A stretch of 64,000 nucleotides of DNA. It comes from Mesorhizobium sp. NZP2298. GTDB lineage: Bacteria; Pseudomonadota; Alphaproteobacteria; Rhizobiales; Rhizobiaceae. Below the pieces are notes generated by a model. The model had not been told where the DNA came from and did no database searches. It saw only the letters and a program-made list of their open reading frames with translations. The position numbers and the translations under genes are program-made. Where the stretch lies: positions 6,274,001 to 6,338,000 of the forward strand of contig NZ_CP033365.1 in the NCBI RefSeq assembly GCF_013170825.1, in the 5' to 3' direction. Of this stretch, positions 53,432 to 61,550 are shown piece after piece; the stretch's first letter is position 1, and every line of letters begins with the position of its first letter.

Positions 53432-54931
53432 ATGACAACCCTCCACTATGCCTCGGGTGGGTCGGCCTCCCAGGTCGCAACCGCCGGATTCAACCTTGTC
53501 GACGTTTCATCCGTGGACGAACTCAACGCCCTGCCGGCTGGCACAAAAGGCCTGGTCTGGCTCGATGAAGCCAATGGGGCGACCTCGTCCTTTATCCAGA
53601 AAGTCACACCCTTCATCGGCAATCCGAAGGTGTTTGGCTTCTTCCTCGTCGATGAGCCGGACCCAACCGGCAAATGGGGAACCTACGCCACCGCCGCGAA
53701 TTTGAAGGCGGAATCCGACTGGATCCATTCGCATTTGCCGGGCGCCAAGACCTTCATTACCATGATGAACATGGGGTCTTCCGCAAACCCTGATTTTTCA
53801 AACACCTACAATCCCGCCAACACGCATATCGACTATTACGGGTTGGATCCGTACCCGGTGCGCACCGGAACAAGCACGGTCGATTACAACATGATCGACA
53901 GGACCGTGGCCGCGGCCGTCGCCTCGGGCATCCCGGTCAGCCAGATCGTTCCGGTTTACCAGACATTCGGGGGCGGCAGCTTCACGACCGACACCGGCGG
54001 CCAATATGTCCTTCCCTCCGTCGCCCAGGAGCAGACCATGCTGGACCACTGGTCCAAGCTGGTTCCGACCCCCGCCTTCGACTATGCCTATGCATGGGGT
54101 TCCCAACAGGGTGACACGGCGCTTGGAAACTCGCCGGCGCTGCAGGCCCTTTTCCTCCAGCACAACCAGAGCGACACCGGCACATCTTCGAGCGGCGGCA
54201 CCAGTTCATCCGGCGGCACCACCGTGACGCCGCCGCCCACCACCACACCCGTGCCCCCGACGACCAGTACGCCTTCGAGCAGCGATCACGTCTTCTACGG
54301 CACTGGCGGAGCGGACGTAATGCACGGCACCACCGGCGCCGACACAATGGCCGGTCGCGGCTACAACGACACCTATTATGTCAACAACGTCGGTGACAAG
54401 GTGGTGGAAGTGAAGGGCAGCGGCAACGACACCGTGCTGGCATCGGTGAGTTATGCGTTGTCGGCCGGGTCGGAGATCGAACATCTCGCCACCACGAGCC
54501 GATCCGGAACCACCGCCATCAACCTAACCGGAAACGAGTTCTCCCAAACCATAGACGGCAATGCCGGCAACAACATCATCAATGGCGGTGGTGGGCGAGA
54601 CGTCCTGACCGGAAATGGGGGCAAGGACGTCTTTGTCTTCAATTCCGCCCTCAAGGCCAGCAATGTCGACAAGATCACCGACTTTAATGCGTACCAGGAC
54701 AAGATCCAGCTCGACCACACTATATTTTCCGGCCTTCAAAAGGGCGCCCTTCCCACCTCGGCCTTCTTCGCCGGCGCGGGTGCTCACGACAGCAATGACC
54801 ACATCATTTACAACAGCTCGACCGGCGCGCTCTCTTTCGACAGCGATGGTACAGGCAGAGCACATCAGATCCAGTTTGCCACTCTTTCTCCGCACCTATC
54901 GTTGACGGCATCCTCGTTCATCGTTACGTGA
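53432..54931 (+). CDS. secreted RTX protein with glycoside-hydrolase-like N-terminal domain
   Basis: A 499-residue protein without a Sec signal. Residues 1-245 look like a TIM-barrel hydrolase, with acidic motifs FFLVDEPD (71-78) and DYYGLDPYPV (134-143) and an AWGSQQG strand near 221. Residues 247-285 are a Ser/Thr/Pro linker. Residues 288-400 carry glycine-rich calcium-binding RTX motifs (GTGGADVMHGTTGADTMAG and GNAGNNIINGGGGRDVLTG). The C-terminus ends in hydrophobic residues typical of type I secretion signals. ATG 53432 has AAGGA upstream. It is the likely substrate of the PrsDE-like system and may cut or remodel the EPS. The exact hydrolase family was not determined. Confidence 0.82.
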   Translation: MTTLHYASGGSASQVATAGFNLVDVSSVDELNALPAGTKGLVWLDEANGATSSFIQKVTPFIGNPKVFGFFLVDEPDPTGKWGTYATAANLKAESDWIHSHLPGAKTFITMMNMGSSANPDFSNTYNPANTHIDYYGLDPYPVRTGTSTVDYNMIDRTVAAAVASGIPVSQIVPVYQTFGGGSFTTDTGGQYVLPSVAQEQTMLDHWSKLVPTPAFDYAYAWGSQQGDTALGNSPALQALFLQHNQSDTGTSSSGGTSSSGGTTVTPPPTTTPVPPTTSTPSSSDHVFYGTGGADVMHGTTGADTMAGRGYNDTYYVNNVGDKVVEVKGSGNDTVLASVSYALSAGSEIEHLATTSRSGTTAINLTGNEFSQTIDGNAGNNIINGGGGRDVLTGNGGKDVFVFNSALKASNVDKITDFNAYQDKIQLDHTIFSGLQKGALPTSAFFAGAGAHDSNDHIIYNSSTGALSFDSDGTGRAHQIQFATLSPHLSLTASSFIVT

Positions 54932-54940
54932 GCCTTGGGG

Positions 54941-54977
54941 ACGTCAGGCCCTGACCAAAAGGGTCTGACGTTTTCTT
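54941..54977 (+). terminator. rho-independent terminator after the RTX gene
   Basis: An 11-bp stem (ACGTCAGGCCC at 54941-54951 pairing with GGGTCTGACGT at 54961-54971, one G-U pair) with a 9-nt loop is followed by a TTTTCTT run. It starts 10 nt after the RTX stop codon, separating that gene from the DUF768 gene. Confidence 0.75.
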
Positions 54978-55024
54978 GAATGTATCTCGGCGGAACGAAA
55001 TCGCTCCAATGAGCTTTGTTCGTC

Positions 55025-55237
55025 ATGAGCGCTCGCGGCATCGAATTCCTGCAGAAATGGGTGGAGGAAAATATTCCACCTTATTCGAAGGCCGATCCGG
55101 CCCTTGCGGCGAAACTCGCCGAACAGGCGACCGCGGACGCCATCAAGGCGGGGATTCGGCCTGAGGAAATCTCGGAAGAAGTCGGAAGCATGCTGACCAC
55201 CATGCTTGAAGTCCTCGATCACCGCGACACCGAGTGA
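55025..55237 (+). CDS. DUF768 family small protein
   Basis: A 70-residue acidic, helical protein beginning MSARGIEFLQKWVEENIPPY, the pattern of DUF768, a family known to me mainly from Mesorhizobium genomes and of unknown function. The remaining helices (ADPALAAKLAEQATADAIKAG and EEISEEVGSMLTTMLEVLDH) suggest a small helical bundle. No membrane segment or nucleic-acid motif is seen. ATG 55025 is preferred; a TTG at 55016 lies in frame. It converges on the Gfo/Idh/MocA gene. Confidence 0.8.
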   Translation: MSARGIEFLQKWVEENIPPYSKADPALAAKLAEQATADAIKAGIRPEEISEEVGSMLTTMLEVLDHRDTE

Positions 55238-55305
55238 TTGCGGATCCGGCGGTATCGGCAGCCCGCATCACCGCAGGCTGCCGTGTGTGGGACCTATATC
55301 CGGGG

Positions 55306-56325
55306 TTAACCTCGATCCCTGTGGACCAGGACACGCGCCCTCTCCGCGGCAGACCGTCTGATGGCATCGAGTACATGCATTCCCGCTACCGCGTCGCTGA
55401 TTGGCCAGGACTGCCTGATCTCACCCCTTATGGCGCGCGCAAACTCGCGGACCTCTTCTTCATATTGATTTGCCGGCGGAAAGCGGATGGTTTCGACATC
55501 CCGGTCATAAATATCGTCACGCTTGCGCAGCTTGATGATCGTCTCTTGTTCTGCCGAGGGCCAGACGGCGACCGGGATTTCCATCCAGCCGTCCGTACCG
55601 ATAACCATGATCCAGTGTGCCCATGCCTGCAGCAGGGCGCCGCTGAACAGAAGATTGCGGTTGTCCGGAAATTCGAGCAGGCCGGCGACAGCAATATCGA
55701 CACCATCGGGCGCGAGCTTTTCGAATGTAGCGGTCGCGGCGATCGGCTCAGCCTCGAAGAGGAAGCGGGCTGCCGTTATCGGATAGACGCCAACGTCTCC
55801 CAAGGCACCACCGCCGAGTTCCGGCTGGAACCTGATGTCCTGCGGATTGTCGTTGATCACACTGTAGGTTGCGTGGATCTGGGTGACACGTCCGAGCCTG
55901 CCACTGCGGATGATTTCACGCGCGGCGAGCCATCGTGGATGATACCGGACCATGAAGGCCTCCGATATCTGCACGCCTGTCTGCATTTGAACCTCGGCCA
56001 GGCGCAGGGCGTCCGCCGCGTCCAAGGCAAGTGGTTTCTCGCACAAGACGTGCTTGCCGGCCCTCGCCGCGGCAATTGCATCTTCGACGTGCCGATTGTT
56101 CGGCGTCGGGATATAGATTGCCTCGACCTCGTCATCGTTCAGCAAGTCGGAGAAAGAGGTATAGTGCTTCGAAATACCGAATTCCGAGGCGACGCGGGCC
56201 GCACGAGATCCGTCGCGTGAGGAAATGGCTACCACTTCACACTCCGGCACGGCTTTCATCGCCGGTATCACCCAGTCGCGGGCGATCTTCGCTGTCGACA
56301 CAATCCCGAAACGGACCGGCTTCAT
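55306..56325 (-). CDS. Gfo/Idh/MocA-family oxidoreductase
   Basis: A 339-residue NAD(P)-dependent sugar or polyol oxidoreductase. The N-terminal Rossmann fold begins VRFGIVSTAKIARDWVIPAM and includes AIYIPTPNNRHVE and the catalytic-region motif CEKPLAL. The C-terminal domain contains GGGALGDVGVYPITAARFLF, with the conserved DxGxY arrangement. The substrate is unknown. It is 28 nt downstream of the aldehyde dehydrogenase gene and probably the last gene of the operon. ATG 56325 begins the conserved domain; upstream in-frame sequence overlies the preceding gene. Confidence 0.88.
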   Translation of the reverse strand: MKPVRFGIVSTAKIARDWVIPAMKAVPECEVVAISSRDGSRAARVASEFGISKHYTSFSDLLNDDEVEAIYIPTPNNRHVEDAIAAARAGKHVLCEKPLALDAADALRLAEVQMQTGVQISEAFMVRYHPRWLAAREIIRSGRLGRVTQIHATYSVINDNPQDIRFQPELGGGALGDVGVYPITAARFLFEAEPIAATATFEKLAPDGVDIAVAGLLEFPDNRNLLFSGALLQAWAHWIMVIGTDGWMEIPVAVWPSAEQETIIKLRKRDDIYDRDVETIRFPPANQYEEEVREFARAIRGEIRQSWPISDAVAGMHVLDAIRRSAAERARVLVHRDRG

Positions 56326-56353
56326 CGTCTTGGTCTCTCTTGCATTTGATGGA

Positions 56354-57817
56354 TCACACGCTCGGGCGCAGGCGAACGAATGTGGACTTCGCCTGCATGA
56401 ATTCCAGTAATCCGTCAGGACCGTTTTCCCTGCCGAGCCCGCTGGACTTGCTGCCGCCGAATGGCAACTGGGGGACCGTCTCGAGATAGGTGTTGACGTA
56501 GACAAACCCGCTTTCAAGGGCACTGGAGACAGCCATTGCGGTGTCGAGGTTAGAGGTCCAGATGCCGTTGGCCAGGCCGTAATGTGTCAGGTTGGCCAGC
56601 GCGACTGCTTCGGAGACGTCCTTGAAAGTGGTGACCCCAAGCACCGGTCCGAATATCTCCTCCCTGAAGATCGTCATGTGCGGCTCGACGCCAGTGAATA
56701 TGGTCGGTTCGACGAAGTAGCCGTCGTGCAGCCCCGGGCTCGTCGGCGCTCTCCCGCCTGTCACGAGTGTTGCACCTTCCTCCCGGGCCTTTTCGATATA
56801 ATCGAGGACCTTCCGCTGATGCTGCGCATGAATCATCGGGCCGAGATCGGCATCGACGTCGTCAGGCGTGCCAAGCTTCAGCGCCCTGGCCTTTTCGGCC
56901 AGCTTCGAGACAAACTCCGATGCAATAGTCTCCTGGACCAACAGCCTTCCGCCGGCGCAACACTCCTCACCCTGATTGATCGTGAAGGCAGCGAGCGCAC
57001 CGGCGACCGCCGCGTCGAGATGCGCGTCGGCGAACACGATGTTGGCGCCCTTGCCGCCGAGTTCAAGCGCCACCTTCTTCAACGACTGGCCGGCAAGGCT
57101 GGCGATCTTGCGCCCAACGGCGGTTGACCCCGTGAAGGAGATCATGTCGATGTCCGGATGCAGGCACATGCCCTGGCCGACCACCTCACCCGTGCCGGGC
57201 AGGACCGCAAGGACTCCGTCGGGGATACCAGCCTGCTTGGCCAGCCGCGCATATTCGATCGCCGTGCCCGCTGTGAGCTCCGACGGCTTGATCACGACGC
57301 AACATCCCGCAACGAGGGCGTAGGGCAACTTCTGAAACAGGGTTACCGTCGGAAAATTCCAGGGAAGAATCATACCGATGACGGGAAGCGGCTCGTAGGT
57401 CACAAGGCCCAGTTTCTCGGCACCCTCGTGATTGACGATACGACCGGGAATGCTCCAGGCGAGCGATGCGGCATAGCGCAGCAACTCCACCGACCACTCG
57501 ATCTCGCCCTTGGCGGCAGCGATCGTCTTCCCTGCTTCATCGGCCTCAATGCGACTGAGCGTTACCAGATTCTCCAGGATGAGATCGGCCCAACGCAGCA
57601 GGATCTTCCCGCGCTCGCTTGCCGCAAGCCCCTTCCATGCGCCTTTCCTGAACGTCTCCTTCGCGAGAACGACGGCACGGTCAAGTTCTGCTGTCCCGGC
57701 CAGATGAACTCTGGCCACGCTTTCACCTGTGGAAGGCGAACTTCTCTCGAAGAGAGTGCTTCCCGCTGGCAACTCGGCAGCCCCATTGATCCAGATGCCG
57801 TATTCACGTTTGGTCAT
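56354..57817 (-). CDS. NAD(P)-dependent aldehyde dehydrogenase
   Basis: A 487-residue enzyme of the aldehyde dehydrogenase superfamily. The catalytic elements are Glu252 in LELGGKGANIVF, Cys286 in NQGEECCAGGR, and the cofactor region PWNFP with FTGSTAVGRKI. The C-terminal GGSKSSGLGREN is typical. Its sequence is close to the betaine-aldehyde and gamma-aminobutyraldehyde-type group, which fits degradation of the amine or amino acid carried by the neighbouring transporter, but the substrate is not fixed. It lies between the DUF1349 and Gfo/Idh/MocA genes with short gaps. Confidence 0.9.
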   Translation of the reverse strand: MTKREYGIWINGAAELPAGSTLFERSSPSTGESVARVHLAGTAELDRAVVLAKETFRKGAWKGLAASERGKILLRWADLILENLVTLSRIEADEAGKTIAAAKGEIEWSVELLRYAASLAWSIPGRIVNHEGAEKLGLVTYEPLPVIGMILPWNFPTVTLFQKLPYALVAGCCVVIKPSELTAGTAIEYARLAKQAGIPDGVLAVLPGTGEVVGQGMCLHPDIDMISFTGSTAVGRKIASLAGQSLKKVALELGGKGANIVFADAHLDAAVAGALAAFTINQGEECCAGGRLLVQETIASEFVSKLAEKARALKLGTPDDVDADLGPMIHAQHQRKVLDYIEKAREEGATLVTGGRAPTSPGLHDGYFVEPTIFTGVEPHMTIFREEIFGPVLGVTTFKDVSEAVALANLTHYGLANGIWTSNLDTAMAVSSALESGFVYVNTYLETVPQLPFGGSKSSGLGRENGPDGLLEFMQAKSTFVRLRPSV

Positions 57818-57876
57818 TTCAGAATCCCGATGAAGATCGGCAAGGCAGGAGACGCTTCGCATCCTGCGGCTTCAGG

Positions 57877-58452
57877 TCAGTCATGCAGCTCTTTGGAGAT
57901 CGGTGGTCCGACCACGAAGTCAGTGAAAGCCACCTCGAACCCCGCACGTTGAGGAGAGCAGCACATCATGCCGACATCCACCCGGTCGGATGGCGGAAAA
58001 TAGCCGAGCCTTACCGGCTTCCAGCTCTTGTCGCCGGAGTCCAGATACTGAACGCGAACCGCTTCGCGATGCCGGGTGAGGCGGATCCTCACGCCCGTCG
58101 GATCCGTCGGAATGGCAACCAGGGACCAGTCGGAAACATCGTTTGTGATAACGACGGAAAAGTACATCCGCCCGTCGGTAAACTCGATGCCGGCTTTCAC
58201 CCAATGTGTTTCGCTGAGCCGCATCATCAGGCCGGCCTGGTCGTAGAGGGCTTCATATTCACCCTTGATCGTCACCTCGGCGGTGAAATCCCCGGTGACG
58301 CTGCGATACAGAAAATGACCGTTGTCGCGCCAGAAACCGTAAAAGGTTTCCCTCCAGAAGTCGGTTTCGTGGCCTGTCGTGACACGAAGGAGAGCGCCGT
58401 CGTTTGTGTATTGCGGTGGCTCGTTGAGCCATTTCAACTGTTCTTCCGCCAT
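57877..58452 (-). CDS. DUF1349 domain protein (beta-jelly-roll)
   Basis: A 191-residue protein matching DUF1349, a lectin/glucanase-like beta-sandwich family: TDFWRETFYGFWRDNGHFLY near 30-50, DQAGLMMRLSETHWVKAGIE near 72-91 and VDVGMMCCSPQRAGFEVAFTDF at the end. No signal peptide is present, so it should be cytosolic. Its role inside an amino-acid catabolic operon is unknown; such proteins may bind sugars or act as isomerase-like accessory proteins. Confidence 0.82.
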   Translation of the reverse strand: MAEEQLKWLNEPPQYTNDGALLRVTTGHETDFWRETFYGFWRDNGHFLYRSVTGDFTAEVTIKGEYEALYDQAGLMMRLSETHWVKAGIEFTDGRMYFSVVITNDVSDWSLVAIPTDPTGVRIRLTRHREAVRVQYLDSGDKSWKPVRLGYFPPSDRVDVGMMCCSPQRAGFEVAFTDFVVGPPISKELHD

Positions 58453-58528
58453 CTCCCCACCTTCCCATTCGTTTGCGCTTGTGGCGCCGAGGCTCAGTCA
58501 GCGCCTGGGCCACAAGGGTGCCTGTCGA

Positions 58529-59557
58529 TCAATTGAACCAGGTGTCAGATAGGCGGTAGCCTTCCGGGAACGGATCCTCGGGATCCACGCCGTAATGGCT
58601 CACACCCGTCAACCAGGCGCGGCCAGAGACCTGCGGAATGACCGCTGGCACATCACCTGCCTTGGTTTCGGCGATGATTTCGCAGTCGAAAACCGTGTCG
58701 AGAATGGAGAGGTGCCTGAACTTCTCACCGACAGCGAGATCACCACGGGCATGAAGAAGCGCCATGCGCGCCGAGGTGCCTGTCCCGCATGGGCAGCGAT
58801 CGAGCCGCCCGGGCGACACGACGACCGCGTTCTTGGACGTCTTGACGCCGTTGATGACCTCCACTGGGCCAGCAAACTCGGTCTGATTGATCGTATGGAT
58901 GAGCGGATTTTCGGGATGAATCGACGGCAGTTGAACGGCCGCCGCCGCCTTGATCCGTTCGCCGATCTCGACAAGCTGCCTGGCCTCGCCGCGCGCGAGC
59001 GTCAGGTCCAGATCCGCCGAATTCACGATGCAGTAGATCATGCCGCCATACGCGACATCGACCCGCAGCGAACCGAGTCCCGGAACGTCGATCATGCTGT
59101 CGCGATGCATGACGAAGGAGGGGATATTGCGAAAAGTGATGCTCCGGCACTTGCCTGCGCGGCATTCGGCGATCACGTCCACCAATCCCGCAGGCGTGTC
59201 GACCCGCACGATCGTCCGAGGTTCCTTCATGGGAATCATTCCGGCCTCGAGCGCGACGGTCACCGTGCAGATCAGATTCGATCCCGACATCGGCACAAAG
59301 TAATCGGACTCCATGACGATCATGCCGATGTCGGCATCAGGATGGATTGGCGGCGTGATGAGGTTGACGGCGGCATTCACGCTGCCCCTCGGATCGAACA
59401 GCAGCATGTTCCTGAGCCATGAGCTGTCGCGCTCCAGGTTCTCCATCCTTTCGAACATCGTCGCCCCGCGCGGGGGGAGAATGCCACCCGTGATGACCCG
59501 GCCGACCTCACCTTCGGCGTGTGCGCCAACGACGGTTATAACGCGATCCAACTGCAT
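58529..59557 (-). CDS. proline racemase-family enzyme (hydroxyproline epimerase/dehydratase-like)
   Basis: A 342-residue proline racemase superfamily protein. The usual first catalytic Cys (motif MCGHN) is replaced by Ser91 in MSGSN, while the second, Cys257 in CPCGTGTSARMA, is kept. Superfamily members with varied catalytic pairs include 4-hydroxyproline 2-epimerases and trans-3-hydroxyproline dehydratases, so activity on hydroxyproline or a related imino acid is the best guess, not simple proline racemisation. ATG 59557 has GGAG at 7 nt. The 22-nt motif 18 nt upstream is shared with the gntR promoter. Confidence 0.85.
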   Translation of the reverse strand: MQLDRVITVVGAHAEGEVGRVITGGILPPRGATMFERMENLERDSSWLRNMLLFDPRGSVNAAVNLITPPIHPDADIGMIVMESDYFVPMSGSNLICTVTVALEAGMIPMKEPRTIVRVDTPAGLVDVIAECRAGKCRSITFRNIPSFVMHRDSMIDVPGLGSLRVDVAYGGMIYCIVNSADLDLTLARGEARQLVEIGERIKAAAAVQLPSIHPENPLIHTINQTEFAGPVEVINGVKTSKNAVVVSPGRLDRCPCGTGTSARMALLHARGDLAVGEKFRHLSILDTVFDCEIIAETKAGDVPAVIPQVSGRAWLTGVSHYGVDPEDPFPEGYRLSDTWFN

Positions 59558-59574
59558 GCCAGACTCCAGTGGCT

Positions 59575-59596
59575 TCTATATCCAATATCCAATATT
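59575..59596. promoter_or_regulatory. 22-nt motif upstream of the racemase gene (copy 1)
   Basis: Beginning TCTATATCC and ending CAATATT on the plus strand, this AT-rich motif is repeated in reverse orientation at 60363-60384 with 19 of 22 identical bases. It lies 18-39 nt upstream of the racemase ATG, where a GntR/FCD regulator would control transcription. Confidence 0.6.
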
Positions 59597-59652
59597 TATT
59601 GAAAGCAAGCAATAGCCAATGGCAGCTTCGCGCAAAAATTACAAACCAACGA

Positions 59653-60336
59653 TCAGGAGTTTTCGAAATCCGGCAGCGCCTGCAGGCCAGCCATCACGTC
59701 GTCGCGAGCGTCCTCGATGTGCTTCCTGAGAAGCTTCTGCGCCAGGGTCTGATTGCCCTCGGCGAATGCAACCGCCAGCGCCTTGTGGTCTTCCAGCGCT
59801 TTGGTCTGCGCTGATCGGGCATCGATCTGAAGACGGAGATATCTGTCGGCGGAATTGTAAAGTGATGACAAAAGAGCGAGAGACCGCGGCCGCCTTGCGG
59901 AACGGGACATCGCCTTGTGAAACGACCAGTTGAGTTCACTGAGCTTCGCTGGCGATTCCTTTGCCTCCACCCCTCTGGTATAGTCATCCAGGGCGCGTCG
60001 TACATGCTCGATGTCAACCTCGGTTGCCCGTTCGATCGCCTTCTTCAGGATGAACGGCTCAAGCGCGAGACGTGCTTCGAAGATATCGATCGCGTCATCC
60101 ACGGTCAGCGACGCGACAACCGCCCCCTTATGAGTGTGAATGACGACAAGTCCCTCCGCTTCGAGCTGAAGAAGAGCTTCTCGGATCGGGATACGGCTGA
60201 CCCCGGCTTCCTCGGCGATCGCTTCCTGCCTGATTTGCTGGCCGCCTTTGTAGAACCCGGATATGATCCTGTCGCGGATCAGGTCAACGACCGAAGACGT
60301 GACGGTTCGGCGCTTAATGGCGACAGACGGATCCAT
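59653..60336 (-). CDS. GntR-family (FCD-type) transcriptional regulator
   Basis: A 227-residue regulator. The N-terminal winged helix (residues about 10-75) has the GntR signature IRDRIISGFYKGGQQIRQE and VSRIPIREALLQLEAEGLVVI. The C-terminal FCD ligand-binding domain has ARLALEPFILKKAIE and, near the end, HIEDARDDVM with the metal or ligand histidine. It sits between the ABC transporter and the catabolic genes, all in one direction, and probably represses them. Motif copies lie upstream of both its own gene and the racemase gene, indicating autoregulation. Confidence 0.9.
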   Translation of the reverse strand: MDPSVAIKRRTVTSSVVDLIRDRIISGFYKGGQQIRQEAIAEEAGVSRIPIREALLQLEAEGLVVIHTHKGAVVASLTVDDAIDIFEARLALEPFILKKAIERATEVDIEHVRRALDDYTRGVEAKESPAKLSELNWSFHKAMSRSARRPRSLALLSSLYNSADRYLRLQIDARSAQTKALEDHKALAVAFAEGNQTLAQKLLRKHIEDARDDVMAGLQALPDFENS

Positions 60337-60362
60337 TTATTACCTATCAGGAAAATTCCAAG

Positions 60363-60384
60363 CATATTGAATATAGGATATAGA
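60363..60384. promoter_or_regulatory. 22-nt motif upstream of gntR (copy 2)
   Basis: The reverse complement begins TCTATATCC and matches the racemase upstream motif at 19 of 22 positions. It lies 27-48 nt upstream of the gntR start codon, in a short AT-rich interval otherwise surrounded by GC-rich coding sequence. Confidence 0.6.
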
Positions 60385-60429
60385 ATTGCAACGCTAGTGC
60401 GGCGCTCGGACCGCACGTCCAAATGGATG

Positions 60430-61542
60430 TCAGGATGACGTGGGGGCAAGAGGCAGAACGGTCGCGCTGTCCTTACGCCACGAGACATGGACCTTGTCGC
60501 CCGCCGTCGGAAGGGCCGCACCAGGCATGTTTTGAACCTGGACTCGGAATTTTTGGCCGCCCGGGCTGACCAGATGGAAGAAAGAGCGACTGCCTGAAAA
60601 GATCACGTCGGCAACTTCGGCGTCCATCGCATAGTCAAGCCGCGCATCGGATTGCCGGAAGGACATCGCTTCCGGCCGGACGGACATTACCGCGGCGTCA
60701 TTCTCAGACACCGGGACATCATTCGAAACCACATCAAACGGTCCGTCCCTGGTCTCCAGCGAAAGCTGCCCGATGCCAGACGAAGTCAGTTTTCCCTCGA
60801 ACAGATTTGTTTCGCCAAGAAATTTTGCCGCAAACAGGGATCTTGGGCGAAAGTACATGTCCTGAGGTCTGTCGACCTGAACGATCCGGCCGTGATCGAT
60901 CAGCACAACCCGGTCCGAAAGGATCATCGCTTCATCCTGATCGTGCGTGACATAAACGAACGTTGCGCCCGTCTCCAATTGGATTCGTTTCATTTCTCCG
61001 AGCATATGTTGGCGTATCTTGAGGTCGAGCGCAGCCAAAGGCTCGTCGAGTAGTAGAACCCGGGGGCCATTCACCAGGGCTCGGGCCAGCGCCACCCGCT
61101 GGCATTGGCCACCGCTGAGCTCGCCGATGAAACGATGCGAAAGGCTTTCCATCTGCACGGTCCTGAGCATCGCCTGGACTCTTTTGCGGCGCTCGTCCTT
61201 CTCGACACCTTTGACCTTGAGGCCGTATGCGACATTGTCGAAGACGTCCAGATGGGGGAACAGCGCGTAGCGCTGGAAGACCATGTTCACTGGCCGCTTT
61301 TCCGGGGGCAACACAGCAACGTCCTTGCCGTCAATCTTCAGAGTACCGGATGTGAGTGCCTCGAAGCCGGCGATGATGCGCATCAAGGTTGTTTTGCCGC
61401 AGCCGCTCGGGCCGAGCAAGGTCACGATCTCCCCCTCGTTGATCGTGAGATTGATGTTGGTCAGGGCCTGAAAAAGGCCGAACTGTTTTTGACCGTTCGA
61501 CAGTTCAATCAACGGTGTTTCAGTTGATATTCCGCTGTTCAT
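60430..61542 (-). CDS. ABC transporter ATP-binding protein (PotA-like)
   Basis: A 370-residue ATPase of the polyamine/opine (PotA/UgpC-like) group. Walker A is GPSGCGKTT, the Q-loop FQRYALFPH, the signature LSGGQCQRVALARAL and Walker B VLLLDEPLAALD. A C-terminal TOBE-like domain spans about residues 280-370. It energises the two permeases encoded upstream. ATG 61542 follows GAGG at 6 nt and lies 8 nt after the permease stop; a TTG at 61554 overlapping that stop is less likely. Confidence 0.92.
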   Translation of the reverse strand: MNSGISTETPLIELSNGQKQFGLFQALTNINLTINEGEIVTLLGPSGCGKTTLMRIIAGFEALTSGTLKIDGKDVAVLPPEKRPVNMVFQRYALFPHLDVFDNVAYGLKVKGVEKDERRKRVQAMLRTVQMESLSHRFIGELSGGQCQRVALARALVNGPRVLLLDEPLAALDLKIRQHMLGEMKRIQLETGATFVYVTHDQDEAMILSDRVVLIDHGRIVQVDRPQDMYFRPRSLFAAKFLGETNLFEGKLTSSGIGQLSLETRDGPFDVVSNDVPVSENDAAVMSVRPEAMSFRQSDARLDYAMDAEVADVIFSGSRSFFHLVSPGGQKFRVQVQNMPGAALPTAGDKVHVSWRKDSATVLPLAPTSS

Positions 61543-61550
61543 TTGTAGCC

